The notes beneath the pieces are model-generated. The model did not search any database. It saw only the letters and a program-made list of their open reading frames with translations, and was not told where the DNA came from. From Paludibacteraceae bacterium (lineage in GTDB: Bacteria > Bacteroidota > Bacteroidia > Bacteroidales > Paludibacteraceae), in assembly GCA_031292565.1 (NCBI GenBank), contig JARLGW010000010.1, positions 62,001 through 126,000 on the forward strand: a stretch of 64,000 bases of DNA, given 5' to 3'. The position numbers were made by a program, and so were the translations under genes. Of this stretch, positions 1 through 11,530 are shown piece after piece. Within the stretch, counting starts at the first letter, position 1. Each line of letters opens with the position of its first letter.

Positions 1-2
1 TA

Positions 3-1025
3 TCTGTAAAATATTTAGGGCTTGACCTTAAAAGTCCGGTTATAGTTGGTAGTTGCGGACTAACCAACTCGATAGCTAATTTAAAAAAGATAGAAGAAGC
101 CGGCGCGGGTGCCGTGGTGCTAAAATCCATCTTTGAAGAGCAAATTCAGTTGGAATCCGAAGCCCGTTCGCATTCCGATAAAGACCAAATGCCTTCTTGG
201 AATACGGCCTTTGATGAAATTATCAGCAAAAATCCATTTGCCTACGAGGAAGCTCTTTCCTACGTGTTGAGTTATGCCAAAGAAAACACGCTGAACGAAT
301 ATTTAGCATTTGTTTCCGAAGCAAAGAAGGCATTGAAAATTCCGGTTATCGCCAGTGTTAACTGTATTTCATCTTTTGATTGGGCTGATTTCTCCAAACG
401 GATTCAACAAGCCGGAGCAGATGCTATCGAATTAAATATTTATATATTGCCCTCCGATTTCAATAAAACAACTGTTGAAATAGAAGACGTTTATGGAAAT
501 ATTATCCGTGAGGTAAAGAAATTTGTAAGCATACCTGTTTCACTTAAAATAGGCTATTATTTTTCAGGATTAGCCAATTCGGTAAAAACAATATCCGAAT
601 CGGGAATTGAAGGTTTGGTGTTATTCAACCGACCTTTTACACCTGATATTGACATTGAAAAGATTTCGCTTACCAATACTTCCATCCTAAGTAATGGCGA
701 CGAATACCTTACCACGTTGCGTTGGATTGCCATCCTTTCTGGCAAAGCGGGTTGCGACTTGGTGGCATCTACCGGCATCCACAACTATGAAACGGTGGTA
801 AAACAACTATTGGCCGGAGCTACCGCCGTGGAAGTGGCATCGGTATTATACAAAAACGGGATTGATTCTATCAGCAATCTTAATGAAGGATTGGCTTCAT
901 GGATGGACAGACAAGGATTTAAAACCATTGCCGAGTTCAACGGTAAATTAAACAAACAAAATTTGGGTAATTTGGCCGCTTACGAACGCGTACAGTTCAT
1001 GAAAAATATGTCGAACATAGAATAA
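3..1025 (+). CDS. Dihydroorotate dehydrogenase-like protein (5' end cut off by window)
   Basis: The reading frame is open from the first bases of the window, so the first few codons lie outside it; the earliest ATG/GTG inside the frame is not the real start, because the upstream codons already encode the conserved YLGLDLKSPVIVGSCGLTNS stretch. The protein is a TIM-barrel flavoenzyme of the class I dihydroorotate dehydrogenase superfamily. Seen: the N-terminal strand with LKSPVIVGS, the GAGAVVLKS strand, IPVIASVNC, GADAIELN, PVSLKIGY and the C-terminal LLAGATAVEVASVLY phosphate-binding region. Family knowledge: these bind FMN. Many Bacteroidota carry this divergent copy besides true PyrD, so a role in pyrimidine synthesis is not certain and another oxidoreductase function is possible. 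A strong terminator follows, so it is not co-transcribed with the glycogen genes. Confidence 0.85.
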   Translation, partial: SVKYLGLDLKSPVIVGSCGLTNSIANLKKIEEAGAGAVVLKSIFEEQIQLESEARSHSDKDQMPSWNTAFDEIISKNPFAYEEALSYVLSYAKENTLNEYLAFVSEAKKALKIPVIASVNCISSFDWADFSKRIQQAGADAIELNIYILPSDFNKTTVEIEDVYGNIIREVKKFVSIPVSLKIGYYFSGLANSVKTISESGIEGLVLFNRPFTPDIDIEKISLTNTSILSNGDEYLTTLRWIAILSGKAGCDLVASTGIHNYETVVKQLLAGATAVEVASVLYKNGIDSISNLNEGLASWMDRQGFKTIAEFNGKLNKQNLGNLAAYERVQFMKNMSNIE

Positions 1026-1049
1026 TAAAGACAAAAAATCATTCAATAT

Positions 1050-1088
1050 AAAGCCCCGGTTAATTTAATCATTAACCGGGGCTTTTTG
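1050..1088 (+). terminator. Rho-independent terminator after the DHOD-like gene
   Basis: A perfect GC-rich stem (AAAGCCCCGGTTAA paired with TTAACCGGGGCTTT) with a short loop is followed by a T run. It lies 25 bp after the stop codon of the first gene and ends that transcript. Confidence 0.9.
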
Positions 1089-1186
1089 TTTAGCCCGAAC
1101 ATGCCCTAAAACACAGCATCCTTATGTTGAAAAATATCTTTATTTTCCGACCGTTATTATTAACTTTTAGAAAGATTTTTTTTAAA

Positions 1187-1217
1187 TTGCACCTATAATA
1201 AAACCAACATAACTTTA
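1187..1217 (+). promoter_or_regulatory. Candidate promoter of the glycogen cluster
   Basis: TTG at 1187-1189 and TAACTTTA at 1210-1217, separated by 20 bp, resemble the Bacteroidota TTG/TAnnTTTG promoter, with A instead of G at the last position. The ATG of the next gene begins two bases later, so the transcript would be nearly leaderless. Inference from motif only. Confidence 0.35.
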
Positions 1218-1219
1218 CT

Positions 1220-3190
1220 ATGAGTTATTTGAAATTTGATAAAAGTCTGCTCATTAATTTGGAAAAGTCACTGACCAAAGAAATGTTGAGAACAAATCGT
1301 TCGGGAGCGTATAGTGTAACCACCATTGTGGATTGTAATACCCGTAAGTATCATGGTTTGCTAGTGGTACCTATACCCGAATTCGATCACGAAAACCATG
1401 TGCTGTTATCCTCTTTGGATGAAACGGTAATACAACATGGTGCGGAATTCAACATGGGCATTCATAAATATCAAGGCGATAATTACAGCCCTAAAGGGCA
1501 CAAATACATCCGCGAATTTAATATCGAAACCGTGGCTTGTACCACTTACCGGGTGGGCGGTGTGGTATTCTCACGCGAGCGGGTGTTTATTTCACACGAG
1601 AACCGTATTTTAATCAAATATACCTTACTGGAATCTCAGTCGCCTACCATTTTACGTCTAAAGCCTTTTTTGGCTTTTAGAAGCGTGAATAAGCTTTCGC
1701 ATAAAAACGATTTCATCAATAAGGAATACAAGGAAATAGAAAATGGCATTGTTACCTGCCTGTATCCAGGTTATCCGTGCTTGAATATGCAGTTTTCCAA
1801 ACAGGTGGACTTTATTTTTGAACCTGACTGGTACAACGGCATTGAATATTTCAGGGAACAAGAACGCGGATACGAGTACCAGGAGGATTTGTATGTACCC
1901 GGATATTTTGAATTCCCGATGAAAAAAGGCGAAAGTGTTATTTTTTCGGCAGGAGTTGAGGAAGGAAAACCCACTCAATTTAAAGCCATGTATCAGGAAG
2001 AAATTTCCAAACGCACCTCAAGACTGGATTTCTACAATTGCTTGAAAAATGCAGGCCAACAATTCTATAATAAAATAGACGACGGCCATTACATCATGGC
2101 AGGCTACCCTTGGTTTAAATGCCGGGCTCGCGATCAGTTTATTTCACTTCCAGGCATTTCACTATCAGTAGGCAATACGGATTTGTTTGAAAAGGTAATG
2201 AGTACCGCCATTAAAGCAATGAATGACTTTATGGATGGAAAAGAAAACGTTAGCCAGATACACGAAATAGAAAAACCGGATGTTCTATTATGGTTTATTT
2301 GGACTATACAACAATACGCGGCTGAATCTTCACTGGAACAAGCTGCACAAAAATATGGCAAAATTGCCATGAAAATAATTGCCTATATTCGCAAACAATC
2401 GCACCCGAACCTTTTTCTACATGACAACGGGTTACTACACACCAACGGACACGATACACCCGCAACCTGGATGAATGGCGAAGCTTGGGGTAAGCCTACC
2501 AACCCTCGTAGTGGTTATATTGTAGAAATAAATGCCCTGTGGTACAACGCGCTAAAATTTGTGTCAACTATAGCAAGAGCTAGTAAGGACGATTATGAAG
2601 CGGATGTGATGGACTATCAGTCCGAAATTGCAAAACAATTCTTTGTCCGTACGTTTTGGAACGGCACCTACCTCTATGATTGCGTGGAAGGCGATTTTAA
2701 AGATCAGGAAGTACGCCCCAATATGATTTTTGCCGTATCGCTGCCTTATTCTCCGTTGGAGAAATCGCAACAAAAATCAATTGTGGACATCACCACAAAA
2801 GAATTATTAACGGCCAAAGGGTTACGCAGTTTAAGCCCCAAAAGCGGGTATTACAAGCCTGAATACAAAGGCAACGAAATAGAACGAAGCTACGCCTACC
2901 ACAATGGCACAGTATGGCCCTGGCTTACCGGAGCATTTGCCGAAGCTTACTTAAAAATACACAAAACCAGTGGATTATCATTCCTTGAAAGAATGACCAT
3001 CGGCTTTGAAAGTGAAATGAGCGAGCTATGTATTGGCACCCTAAATGAACTTTTTGATGGTAATCCGCCTTTTAAAGGACATGGGGCTATATCTTTCGCC
3101 ATGAACGTGGCCGGAATTTTACGTACGGTACGTTTACTCAAATCTTATGAAGAAAAAATTCATATAGCCAAATTAGTCGAAAAGAATTAA
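1220..3190 (+). CDS. Glycogen debranching enzyme (amylo-alpha-1,6-glucosidase, GH133-like)
   Basis: 656 aa. The N-terminal third (about residues 1-260) matches the beta-sandwich GDE_N-type domain, with LRTNRSGAY-like and NTRKYHGLLV segments that open this family. The C-terminal (alpha/alpha)6 barrel (about 290-650) carries DTPATWMNGEAWGKPTNPRSG and YAYHNGTVWPWLTGAFAEA, both hallmark stretches of bacterial/archaeal debranching enzymes. Family role: hydrolysis of alpha-1,6 branch stubs in glycogen-like glucans in the cytoplasm; no signal peptide is seen. It is the first gene of a three-gene run with a glycogen-synthase-like GT (26 bp gap) and a GH57 amylase (42 bp gap), a gene order well known in Bacteroidota, which supports a role in building and trimming storage glucan. 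Confidence 0.9.
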   Translation: MSYLKFDKSLLINLEKSLTKEMLRTNRSGAYSVTTIVDCNTRKYHGLLVVPIPEFDHENHVLLSSLDETVIQHGAEFNMGIHKYQGDNYSPKGHKYIREFNIETVACTTYRVGGVVFSRERVFISHENRILIKYTLLESQSPTILRLKPFLAFRSVNKLSHKNDFINKEYKEIENGIVTCLYPGYPCLNMQFSKQVDFIFEPDWYNGIEYFREQERGYEYQEDLYVPGYFEFPMKKGESVIFSAGVEEGKPTQFKAMYQEEISKRTSRLDFYNCLKNAGQQFYNKIDDGHYIMAGYPWFKCRARDQFISLPGISLSVGNTDLFEKVMSTAIKAMNDFMDGKENVSQIHEIEKPDVLLWFIWTIQQYAAESSLEQAAQKYGKIAMKIIAYIRKQSHPNLFLHDNGLLHTNGHDTPATWMNGEAWGKPTNPRSGYIVEINALWYNALKFVSTIARASKDDYEADVMDYQSEIAKQFFVRTFWNGTYLYDCVEGDFKDQEVRPNMIFAVSLPYSPLEKSQQKSIVDITTKELLTAKGLRSLSPKSGYYKPEYKGNEIERSYAYHNGTVWPWLTGAFAEAYLKIHKTSGLSFLERMTIGFESEMSELCIGTLNELFDGNPPFKGHGAISFAMNVAGILRTVRLLKSYEEKIHIAKLVEKN

Positions 3191-3216
3191 CGAATAGAAC
3201 CTTTGAAAATATTTAT

Positions 3217-4473
3217 ATGAAAGCATTAATGTTTGGTTGGGAGTTTCCTCCGCATATTTTAGGCGGGCTTGGTACAGCCAGTTACGGGCTTACTAAAGGC
3301 ATGTCTCTACAACCCGATATGCAAATAAAGTTTGTAATACCTAAACCCCTTGGCGACGAAGATCAAAGCTTTTTGAAAATTATAGGAGCCTGCAACGTAC
3401 CCATCGTGTGGAAAGATGTAAATTGGGATCATGTAAACTACCGTATTGGAAAGGCAATAGATCCTAAAGAATTTTATCATTATAGAGACAATATTCGTTA
3501 TGATTTTCACAGAATAGGCACAAACGATTTAGGCTGTGTGGATTTTTCAGGGCGTTATCCTCAAAATTTAATGGAGGAAATATCCAATTACGAGGCGGTG
3601 GCCAGTGTATTGGCTCATGCCGGAGATTTTGACATCATACATTCGCACGACTGGCTAACCTATCCGGCTGGAATTTTTGCCAAGCAAATTAGTGGAAAGC
3701 CATTGGTTATACACGTACACGCAACCGATTTCGACCGAAGCCGTGGAAATGTAAACCCGGAGGTGTATAACATTGAAAAACGGGGCATGGATGAAGCCAA
3801 CCACATTATCACGGTGAGCAATTTAACCCGGAAAATTGTTATAGAAAAATATCATCAAAACCCTGGAAAAGTAACAACCATACACAACGCTGTTTCGCCT
3901 TTGGAACATGCCGAAAAATTCACAAAAAAGGAACGGAAAGATAAGGTAGTAACCTTCTTAGGACGCATAACTATGCAAAAAGGGCCTGAATATTTTGTAG
4001 AAGCAGCTCACCGGGTATTGGAGAAAACGCAAGGCGTACGCTTTGTAATGGCAGGAAGTGGCGATATGATGAACCAAATGATTCATTTGGCAGCCAAACG
4101 GAATATTGCCGACCGCTTCCATTTTACAGGGTTCTTGCAAGGCGACCATGTACATGAAATGCTTGCTGAAAGCGATGTATATATTATGCCTTCTGTATCG
4201 GAACCTTTCGGTATTTCGCCTTTGGAGGCCATGCAGGTAGGCACCCCTACCATTGTGTCCAAGCAATCGGGCTGTGCAGAGATACTGAACAATGCGATCA
4301 AAATTGATTATTGGGATATTGATGCCATGGCGGATGCCATTTACTCCATCGTAAAGTACCCGGGTATGTACAAATCCTTGCACGAAAAAGGAAAAGAAGA
4401 AGTTGATAATATTACGTGGGCAGCTGCCGGATTAAAAGTTAGAGACATTTACAATATGGTTTTAGGCTTATAA
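3217..4473 (+). CDS. Glycogen synthase-like glycosyltransferase (GT-B fold, GT4/GT5-like)
   Basis: 418 aa. The N-terminal GGLG at residues 16-19 is the nucleotide-sugar loop of starch/glycogen synthases, HSHDWLTYP (142-150) is the usual domain-one segment, and the C-terminal half has FLGRITMQKGPEYF (247-260) and the EX7E motif (E329-PFGISPL-E337) of retaining GT-B enzymes. The likely reaction is transfer of glucose from ADP- or UDP-glucose to an alpha-1,4 glucan; the donor cannot be told from sequence. It is cytoplasmic. The position between a debranching enzyme and a GH57 amylase supports glycogen metabolism over envelope polysaccharide synthesis. It is shorter than GlgA (about 475 aa), so the symbol glgA is withheld. 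Confidence 0.85.
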   Translation: MKALMFGWEFPPHILGGLGTASYGLTKGMSLQPDMQIKFVIPKPLGDEDQSFLKIIGACNVPIVWKDVNWDHVNYRIGKAIDPKEFYHYRDNIRYDFHRIGTNDLGCVDFSGRYPQNLMEEISNYEAVASVLAHAGDFDIIHSHDWLTYPAGIFAKQISGKPLVIHVHATDFDRSRGNVNPEVYNIEKRGMDEANHIITVSNLTRKIVIEKYHQNPGKVTTIHNAVSPLEHAEKFTKKERKDKVVTFLGRITMQKGPEYFVEAAHRVLEKTQGVRFVMAGSGDMMNQMIHLAAKRNIADRFHFTGFLQGDHVHEMLAESDVYIMPSVSEPFGISPLEAMQVGTPTIVSKQSGCAEILNNAIKIDYWDIDAMADAIYSIVKYPGMYKSLHEKGKEEVDNITWAAAGLKVRDIYNMVLGL

Positions 4474-4515
4474 TCCGCAAACACAATTATTTAAATATAA
4501 ATTTGAAATTAATAT

Positions 4516-5853
4516 ATGAAAACTATCTGTTTTTATTTCCAACTACATCAGCCTTTACGATTAAAACATTATCGTTTTTTTGAAATCGGGTCGGATCATT
4601 ATTACTATGATGATTATACGAATGAAGCGACTATATGCCGACTTGCTGAGCATTGCTACCTTCCGGCAAATGCCGCTTTACTGGAAATGATTCATAATTC
4701 AAACGGCAAATTTAAAGTGGCGTTCTCCATATCGGGTACCGCGTTGGATCAACTAGAACAATATGCCCCAGAGGTGATTGATGGGTTCAAGGAATTAGCC
4801 AAAACAGGTAGCGTGGAGTTCCTAGCCGAAACCTATTCGCATTCCCTAGCATCTATCTACGATGAAGATGAATTCAAATTACAGGTAAAAAAGCATGCCG
4901 ATAAAATAGAAACCTTATTCGGAAAAACGCCCTCCGTGTTCCGTAACACCGAGTTAATATATTCGGATGAAATAGGTCGTTACGTTTCCGAAATGGGTTT
5001 CAAAGGCATGATTACAGAGGGAGCAACACATATTTTGGGTTGGAAAAGCCCTAACTACCTATACGCCCATCCCTACTGCTCCAAATTAAAAATAATGCCC
5101 CGCAACTTTAAGTTGAGCGACGACATTTGCTTCCGTTTTTCCAACTGGAGTTGGGATCAATACCCTTTAACCGCGGATAAATACATTAAATGGATAGCAC
5201 AAACGCCCGAAAAAGAAGAACTATTTAACATAGCCATGAGCTACGATGCCCTTGGCGAAATTAACAAGTCCGATTCTGGTATTTTCGATTTCTTCAAAGC
5301 ACTACCATATCAAGCCATGCTAAAGAAAATCGGATTTGCCACTCCTTCGGAAGTAATGGAGAAGATGAAACCAACCGAAGTAATTACTTCTCACGAACCT
5401 ATTTCGTGGGCAGACGAAGAAAAAGATTTGAGTGCATGGATAGGTAACGATCTCCAAAACGAAGCGTTGCATAAACTTTATATCGTGGGCGAACGTGTAC
5501 GTTTGTGTACCGATAGGGCATTGCAATATGACTGGCTGAACCTGCAAAACAGCAACCATTTCTATTACATGTGTACCAAACACTTCACCAATGGTGGAAG
5601 TGCTCACAACAGCCCATTTGAGTCACCCTACGAAGCCTTTATGAACTACATGAACGTGCTATCGGATTTCTTGCAACGGGTGGACGAGCAATACCCCACC
5701 ACTATTGATAACGAAGAACTAAATGCTCTGCTTAAAACCATTAATAATCAGGAATCTAAAATTGTTTCTCTCGAAAAACAAATAAAAACACTAAAGTCAA
5801 CTAAACAAAAAATAGTTCCAACAGAGAATCAGCCAAAAATAATCAAGAATTAA
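4516..5853 (+). CDS. GH57 family alpha-amylase/4-alpha-glucanotransferase-like enzyme
   Basis: 445 aa. The HQP motif at residues 11-13 near the start, FRNTE (nucleophile candidate E146) and MSYDALGE (acid/base candidate D244) are the conserved GH57 regions; a final region with TSHEPISWAD follows. No signal peptide is present, so it should act on intracellular glucan. The last 40 or so residues form a charged heptad-like helix (NNQESKIVSLEKQIKTLK) outside the catalytic core, possibly for oligomerisation. It is third in the glycogen cluster and ends at a bidirectional terminator. Whether it is a hydrolase, transferase or branching enzyme cannot be decided from sequence. Confidence 0.85.
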   Translation: MKTICFYFQLHQPLRLKHYRFFEIGSDHYYYDDYTNEATICRLAEHCYLPANAALLEMIHNSNGKFKVAFSISGTALDQLEQYAPEVIDGFKELAKTGSVEFLAETYSHSLASIYDEDEFKLQVKKHADKIETLFGKTPSVFRNTELIYSDEIGRYVSEMGFKGMITEGATHILGWKSPNYLYAHPYCSKLKIMPRNFKLSDDICFRFSNWSWDQYPLTADKYIKWIAQTPEKEELFNIAMSYDALGEINKSDSGIFDFFKALPYQAMLKKIGFATPSEVMEKMKPTEVITSHEPISWADEEKDLSAWIGNDLQNEALHKLYIVGERVRLCTDRALQYDWLNLQNSNHFYYMCTKHFTNGGSAHNSPFESPYEAFMNYMNVLSDFLQRVDEQYPTTIDNEELNALLKTINNQESKIVSLEKQIKTLKSTKQKIVPTENQPKIIKN

Positions 5854-5860
5854 CTTCATA

Positions 5861-5899
5861 AAAAACGGGCAATAGTTATAAAACTATTGCCCGTTTTTT
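5861..5899. terminator. Bidirectional terminator between the GH57 gene and eno
   Basis: AAAAACGGGCAATAGTT pairs with AACTATTGCCCGTTTTT around a four-base loop, with A and T runs on the two sides. It lies between convergent genes (GH57 on +, eno on -) and can end both transcripts. Confidence 0.9.
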
Positions 5900-5915
5900 T
5901 TAACGATAGAAACAA

Positions 5916-7273
<1,358 letters not shown>

Positions 7274-7295
7274 AAATATTTTTTTTGAAAGAATC

Positions 7296-7796
7296 TTATT
7301 CTTCAGCTTTTGCTTCTTCTGCTGCAGGTGCTTCAGGTTTAACTTCTTCAACAGCTACTGCTTCTTCAGCTTTAACTACTTTTTTAGTAGAACGTCTAGT
7401 TGTTTTCTTCTTAACAACTGTTTCTTTCAATAGATTTTCATTGTAGTCAACAAGCTCAATGATACACATTTGAGCAGCATCTCCTAAACGAAAACCGGTT
7501 TTTAAGATACGAGTGTAACCTCCTGGACGATTTGCCACTTTTTCAGCAACATCTCTAAATAGTTCAGCCACAACTTCTTTATCTTTCAAATAAGAAAACA
7601 CTGTTCTACGAGAGTGTGTTGAATCTTCTTTCGATTTTGTAATCAAAGGTTCTACATACATCTTTAAAGCTTTTGCTTTAGCCACAGTGGTAGTAATTCT
7701 CTTATGTTTGATAAGAGAACACGCCATGTTAGACAACATAGCTTTTCTGTGCGATGCAGTTCTGCCTAAATGATTGAATTTTTTATTATGTCTCAT
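7296..7796 (-). CDS. rplQ: 50S ribosomal protein L17
   Basis: 166 aa. The first 115 or so residues are the L17 core ([20 protein letters not shown], then RVFSYLKD-like and GGYTRILK segments), which binds 23S rRNA near the exit tunnel. A tail of about 45 residues, first Lys/Arg then Ala/Glu-rich, extends beyond the E. coli length of 127; such tails are common in Bacteroidota. It is the last gene of the alpha operon, 5 bp after rpoA, and precedes a terminator. Confidence 0.96.
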   Translation of the reverse strand: MRHNKKFNHLGRTASHRKAMLSNMACSLIKHKRITTTVAKAKALKMYVEPLITKSKEDSTHSRRTVFSYLKDKEVVAELFRDVAEKVANRPGGYTRILKTGFRLGDAAQMCIIELVDYNENLLKETVVKKKTTRRSTKKVVKAEEAVAVEEVKPEAPAAEEAKAEE

Positions 7797-7801
7797 CTCT
7801 T

Positions 7802-8794
7802 TTAGTCTTTATCTAATTTGTATTTTAAAATATCCATTCCGAAGGATAAATTCAAGCTCAACAGTTTAGCATCAAGCTCTGTAAGCGATTTTTTTCCAAA
7901 ATTACGGAATTTCAATAAATCATTTCTATTGAATTGGCAAAGTTCACCCAATGTTTCTACATCAGCAGCCTTCAAACAGTTCAAAGCTCTAACCGAAAGA
8001 TCCAAGTCAGTCAGTTTTGTCTTCAATAACTGACGCATGTGAAGTATTTCTTCATCAAATTCATCTCCACTTTCACCTTCTGTAACGTCCAATGTGATTT
8101 TATCATCAGAGAACAACATAAAGTGGTAAATCAAGATTTTAGCAGCTTCTTTCAACGCATCTTTTGGATGAATTGAACCGTCTGTCATAATCTCAAGAAT
8201 TAATTTTTCGTAATCTGTTTTTTGCTCTACACGATAATTTTCGATAGTGTATTTCACATTACGAATAGGAGTAAATATAGAATCAATTGGTATTACACCA
8301 AATTCAGTGATTGCATTCTTATTTTCTTCTGCAGGAACATATCCTCTTCCTTTGGTAATATTAAGTTCTATTTGAAAACTTGCAGATGGATCTAATCGGC
8401 AAATTACCAAATCAGGGTTTAATACTTCAAATCCGGTGAACGATTTATTCATATCCCCAGCTTTGAACTCTTCTTTCCCTGCAACTGTAATAGTAACTTT
8501 TTCAGTTTCTATTTCATCCACGATTTGTTTAAATCGAACTTGTTTTAGATTGAGGATGATGTTTGTAACATCTTCCATTACTCCCGGCACAACCGAGAAT
8601 TCGTGATTAACCCCATCTATTTTAATGGAAGAAATAGCAAAACCTTCCAAAGAAGATAATAGAATACGACGGAGGGCATTACCTACGGTAATACCGTAAC
8701 CCGGTTCTAGCGGACGGAACTCAAACTTTCCGTGAAAAGCGTCCGCTTCTAACATAATTACTTTATCAGGTTTTTGAAATGCTAATATAGCCAT
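7802..8794 (-). CDS. rpoA: RNA polymerase alpha subunit
   Basis: 330 aa. The N-terminal assembly domain contains [11 protein letters not shown] at residues 38-48. The C-terminal domain (about 250-320) keeps the Arg and Asn of SVRALNCLK that contact DNA UP elements and many activators in other bacteria. Assembles beta and beta' and offers a regulatory surface. It sits between rpsD (11 bp) and rplQ (5 bp) as in most bacteria, so alpha is made at ribosomal-protein rates. Confidence 0.97.
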   Translation of the reverse strand: MAILAFQKPDKVIMLEADAFHGKFEFRPLEPGYGITVGNALRRILLSSLEGFAISSIKIDGVNHEFSVVPGVMEDVTNIILNLKQVRFKQIVDEIETEKVTITVAGKEEFKAGDMNKSFTGFEVLNPDLVICRLDPSASFQIELNITKGRGYVPAEENKNAITEFGVIPIDSIFTPIRNVKYTIENYRVEQKTDYEKLILEIMTDGSIHPKDALKEAAKILIYHFMLFSDDKITLDVTEGESGDEFDEEILHMRQLLKTKLTDLDLSVRALNCLKAADVETLGELCQFNRNDLLKFRNFGKKSLTELDAKLLSLNLSFGMDILKYKLDKD

Positions 8795-8805
8795 GGATTC
8801 AGGTA

Positions 8806-9411
8806 TTATTTAGAATACAATTCAACGATAAGTTGTTCTTTAATGTTTTCAGGGATATCTGCTCTATCAGGCATATGTAAGAATTTTCCCGACATAGAAT
8901 TTGAATCCCATTCCATCCAAGGATATTTGCTATGGTTAAACCCGTTCAAAGCATCTACGATTACTTCCATAGATTTATCTTTTTCACGAACAGCGATTAC
9001 CTGACCTGCTTTTACCATGAATGAAGGTATGTTTACTACAGAACCATTAACAGTAATGTGTCTGTGGCTAACTAACTGACGAGCAGCAGATCTTGTAGGT
9101 GCAATACCTAAACGGAATACAACATTGTCTAAACGTGATTCTAGAAATTGAAGTAAAACTTCACCCTTAATACCTTTAGTACGGGATGCTTTCTCAAATA
9201 AATTACGGAATTGTTTTTCCAATACACCGTAAGTATATTTAGCTTTTTGTTTTTCTTTCAGCTGAATACCGTATTCTGATGTTTTCTTTCTTTTATTAAC
9301 GCCATGTTGTCCTGGAGGGAAGTTTCTACGAGAAAGAACCTTATCCGGTCCAAAGATAGCTTCACCGAATTTACGAGCGATTCTCGATTTGGGGCCAATA
9401 TATCTTGCCAT
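8806..9411 (-). CDS. rpsD: 30S ribosomal protein S4
   Basis: 201 aa. Primary 16S rRNA binder. The S4 RNA-binding domain is at about 92-155 ([25 protein letters not shown]). The N-terminal 45 residues contain no cysteine, so this is a zinc-free S4. In other bacteria S4 represses its own operon translationally; the 120 bp before it (9412-9531) could carry such a leader, but no structure was established. Confidence 0.96.
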   Translation of the reverse strand: MARYIGPKSRIARKFGEAIFGPDKVLSRRNFPPGQHGVNKRKKTSEYGIQLKEKQKAKYTYGVLEKQFRNLFEKASRTKGIKGEVLLQFLESRLDNVVFRLGIAPTRSAARQLVSHRHITVNGSVVNIPSFMVKAGQVIAVREKDKSMEVIVDALNGFNHSKYPWMEWDSNSMSGKFLHMPDRADIPENIKEQLIVELYSK

Positions 9412-9531
9412 TTTCTTATAAATTTTATTTGTTATCGATGGATCAATTCTATTTTTTATGTAGCCGCTTATTACAGAGAGGTTTAATTTGTAATCCCACC
9501 ATAAAAAATAACCTTGATTTAAAAAATATCT

Positions 9532-9921
9532 TTAGACTCTTCTTCTTTTAGGAGGACGACATCCGTTGTGTGGTAGAGGTGTAACATCTACGATTTCGGT
9601 AATTTCAATACCTGCACCATGAATTGTTCTGATTGCAGACTCACGTCCGTTACCCGGCCCTTTTACATAGGCCTTTACTTTTCTTAAACCAAGATCAAAT
9701 GCCACTTTAGCACAATCTTGGGCTGCCATTTGAGCAGCATAAGGAGTGTTTTTCTTAGAACCCCTAAAACCCATTTTACCTGCGGAAGACCAAGAAATAA
9801 CTTGACCTTCACCATTGGTTAGGGTTACAATAATATTATTAAAAGACGAATGAACATGCAACTGCCCTACTCCATCGACTTTAACAACTCTTTTCTTTGT
9901 TGCAACTGATTTTTTTGCCAT
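9532..9921 (-). CDS. rpsK: 30S ribosomal protein S11
   Basis: 129 aa. Typical S11 with [46 protein letters not shown] and the basic end [13 protein letters not shown]. Lies in the platform of the small subunit. Follows rpsM by 48 bp. Confidence 0.96.
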   Translation of the reverse strand: MAKKSVATKKRVVKVDGVGQLHVHSSFNNIIVTLTNGEGQVISWSSAGKMGFRGSKKNTPYAAQMAAQDCAKVAFDLGLRKVKAYVKGPGNGRESAIRTIHGAGIEITEIVDVTPLPHNGCRPPKRRRV

Positions 9922-9969
9922 ATCAATTTAAAATTTTTAGCTTACTAATTCGTAATCAACTACTAGTTG

Positions 9970-10350
9970 TTATTTAGTTGCTTTTTTCTTGTTAGCAACG
10001 GTTTTCTTTCTACCTTTACGAGTACGTGCATTGTTTTTTGTACTTTGTCCTCTCACAGGAAGACCAATACGGTGACGCACACCTCGATAACAACCAATAT
10101 CCATCAAACGTTTGATGTTTAATTGCACTTCGGAACGAAGATCTCCTTCTACTGTGTACTTTGCTCCGATGATTTCACGAATTTTAGCAGCTTGGTCATC
10201 AGTCCAATCTTTTACTTTGATGTTTACATCAACACCAGCTTCTTCTAAAATTTTTTTCGCATTACTGCGACCTATTCCGTAGACATAAGTCAATCCAACT
10301 TCTCCTCTTTTATTTTGAGGCAAATCTACTCCAACAATTCTTATAGCCAT
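9970..10350 (-). CDS. rpsM: 30S ribosomal protein S13
   Basis: 126 aa. Head protein of the small subunit that contacts P-site tRNA and L5. Seen: [20 protein letters not shown], the helix-two-turn-helix [11 protein letters not shown], the signature [16 protein letters not shown] and a basic tail. Follows rpmJ by 27 bp. Confidence 0.96.
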   Translation of the reverse strand: MAIRIVGVDLPQNKRGEVGLTYVYGIGRSNAKKILEEAGVDVNIKVKDWTDDQAAKIREIIGAKYTVEGDLRSEVQLNIKRLMDIGCYRGVRHRIGLPVRGQSTKNNARTRKGRKKTVANKKKATK

Positions 10351-10377
10351 AAACTAATTTTTTGCAAAAATAATAAA

Positions 10378-10494
10378 TTATCCTTGACGCTGTTTATACT
10401 TTGGGTTTTTCTTGTTAATAACATACAAGCGTCCTTTTCTTCTCACGATTTTACAATCAGGAGTACGCTTTTTTACAGAAGCTCTTACTTTCAT
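10378..10494 (-). CDS. rpmJ: 50S ribosomal protein L36 (zinc-free form)
   Basis: 38 aa, found by translating the gap between infA and rpsM: it begins [15 protein letters not shown] and ends NPKYKQRQG. Only one cysteine remains; the other zinc ligands of classical L36 are replaced (VIN where VIC is usual), so it is the zinc-independent type. Position after infA matches the standard alpha-operon order. Confidence 0.95.
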   Translation of the reverse strand: MKVRASVKKRTPDCKIVRRKGRLYVINKKNPKYKQRQG

Positions 10495-10515
10495 TGTTAT
10501 AATGTTTTAAATGTT

Positions 10516-10734
10516 TTATTTATATCTAAAAGAGATTCTACCTTTTGACAAATCATAAGGCGACATTTCTACTCTTACTTTATCTCCAGGTAATATTTTA
10601 ATATAATGCATTCTCATTTTTCCTGAAATGTGGGCTGTAATTTCATGCCCGTTTTCCAATTCAACACGAAACATTGCATTAGACAATGCTTCGGTTATTG
10701 TACCATCTTGTTCAATAGCTGATTGTTTGGCCAT
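10516..10734 (-). CDS. infA: Translation initiation factor IF-1
   Basis: 72 aa, the canonical length. OB-fold protein that occupies the ribosomal A site during initiation. Seen: [33 protein letters not shown], and [21 protein letters not shown]. Eight bases follow map, so it is transcribed with secY-map. Confidence 0.97.
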   Translation of the reverse strand: MAKQSAIEQDGTITEALSNAMFRVELENGHEITAHISGKMRMHYIKILPGDKVRVEMSPYDLSKGRISFRYK

Positions 10735-10742
10735 ATAAAATA

Positions 10743-11528
10743 TTAAAATTCTTTATCTCCTAGTACCTGTTCAATAAATTCAAAGCTTGATAAAATATCG
10801 GCTTTCCCTTTTCGGATAGCCACCGTATGCTCAAAATGAGCAGAAGGCTTCCGGTCTATGGTTCGGGTTGTCCATCCGTCTTTTTCAAAAACTAATTCCT
10901 TTCGACCTAAATTTATCATCGGCTCTATTGCAATAACCATGCCCAATTTTAGCTTAACGCCTACGCCTCTTTTGCCGTAATTGGGAACTTCAGGGGCTTC
11001 ATGCATGTCTTTGCCAATACCATGGCCAACCATTTCTCGCACGACACCGTATCCTTGAGTCTCACAATGATTTTGAACGGCATAACCAACATCTCCAAGA
11101 CGTTTACCTTCCACTGCCTGCTCAATTCCTTTATACAGAGCTTCTTTGGTCGTTTTAAGCAATTTAACAGTTTCAGGGTCAACTTCACCTACACAAAAAG
11201 TATAAGCGGAATCTCCATGATAGCCATTCTTATATGCCCCACAATCTATCGAAACAATATCTCCTTCTTTAAGGAAATCTTTCGCCGAAGGGATACCATG
11301 TACTACCTGCTCATTTACCGAGGTACATATTGAAGCAGGAAAACCACCATATCCGAGGAAGTTGGGTGAAGCTCCATTATCTCTTATAAACTCTTCAGCC
11401 CTTTTATCTAAGTCAAAGGTTGAAACTCCCGGAGCAATCATTTTAGCCATTTCAGCCAATGTTCTAGCAACAATTAAGTTACTTTCTCTCAGGAGTTCTA
11501 TTTCTTCATCTGTTTTTAAAAAAATCAT
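10743..11528 (-). CDS. map: Methionine aminopeptidase, type I
   Basis: 261 aa. Removes the initiator methionine from nascent proteins. The five metal ligands are in place: the first Asp in [18 protein letters not shown], the second in HGDSA, His in [10 protein letters not shown], Glu in IAIEPM and Glu/His in HFEHTVAI. Two bases separate it from secY and eight from infA, as in many Bacteroidota spc operons. Confidence 0.95.
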   Translation of the reverse strand: MIFLKTDEEIELLRESNLIVARTLAEMAKMIAPGVSTFDLDKRAEEFIRDNGASPNFLGYGGFPASICTSVNEQVVHGIPSAKDFLKEGDIVSIDCGAYKNGYHGDSAYTFCVGEVDPETVKLLKTTKEALYKGIEQAVEGKRLGDVGYAVQNHCETQGYGVVREMVGHGIGKDMHEAPEVPNYGKRGVGVKLKLGMVIAIEPMINLGRKELVFEKDGWTTRTIDRKPSAHFEHTVAIRKGKADILSSFEFIEQVLGDKEF

Positions 11529-11530
11529 TT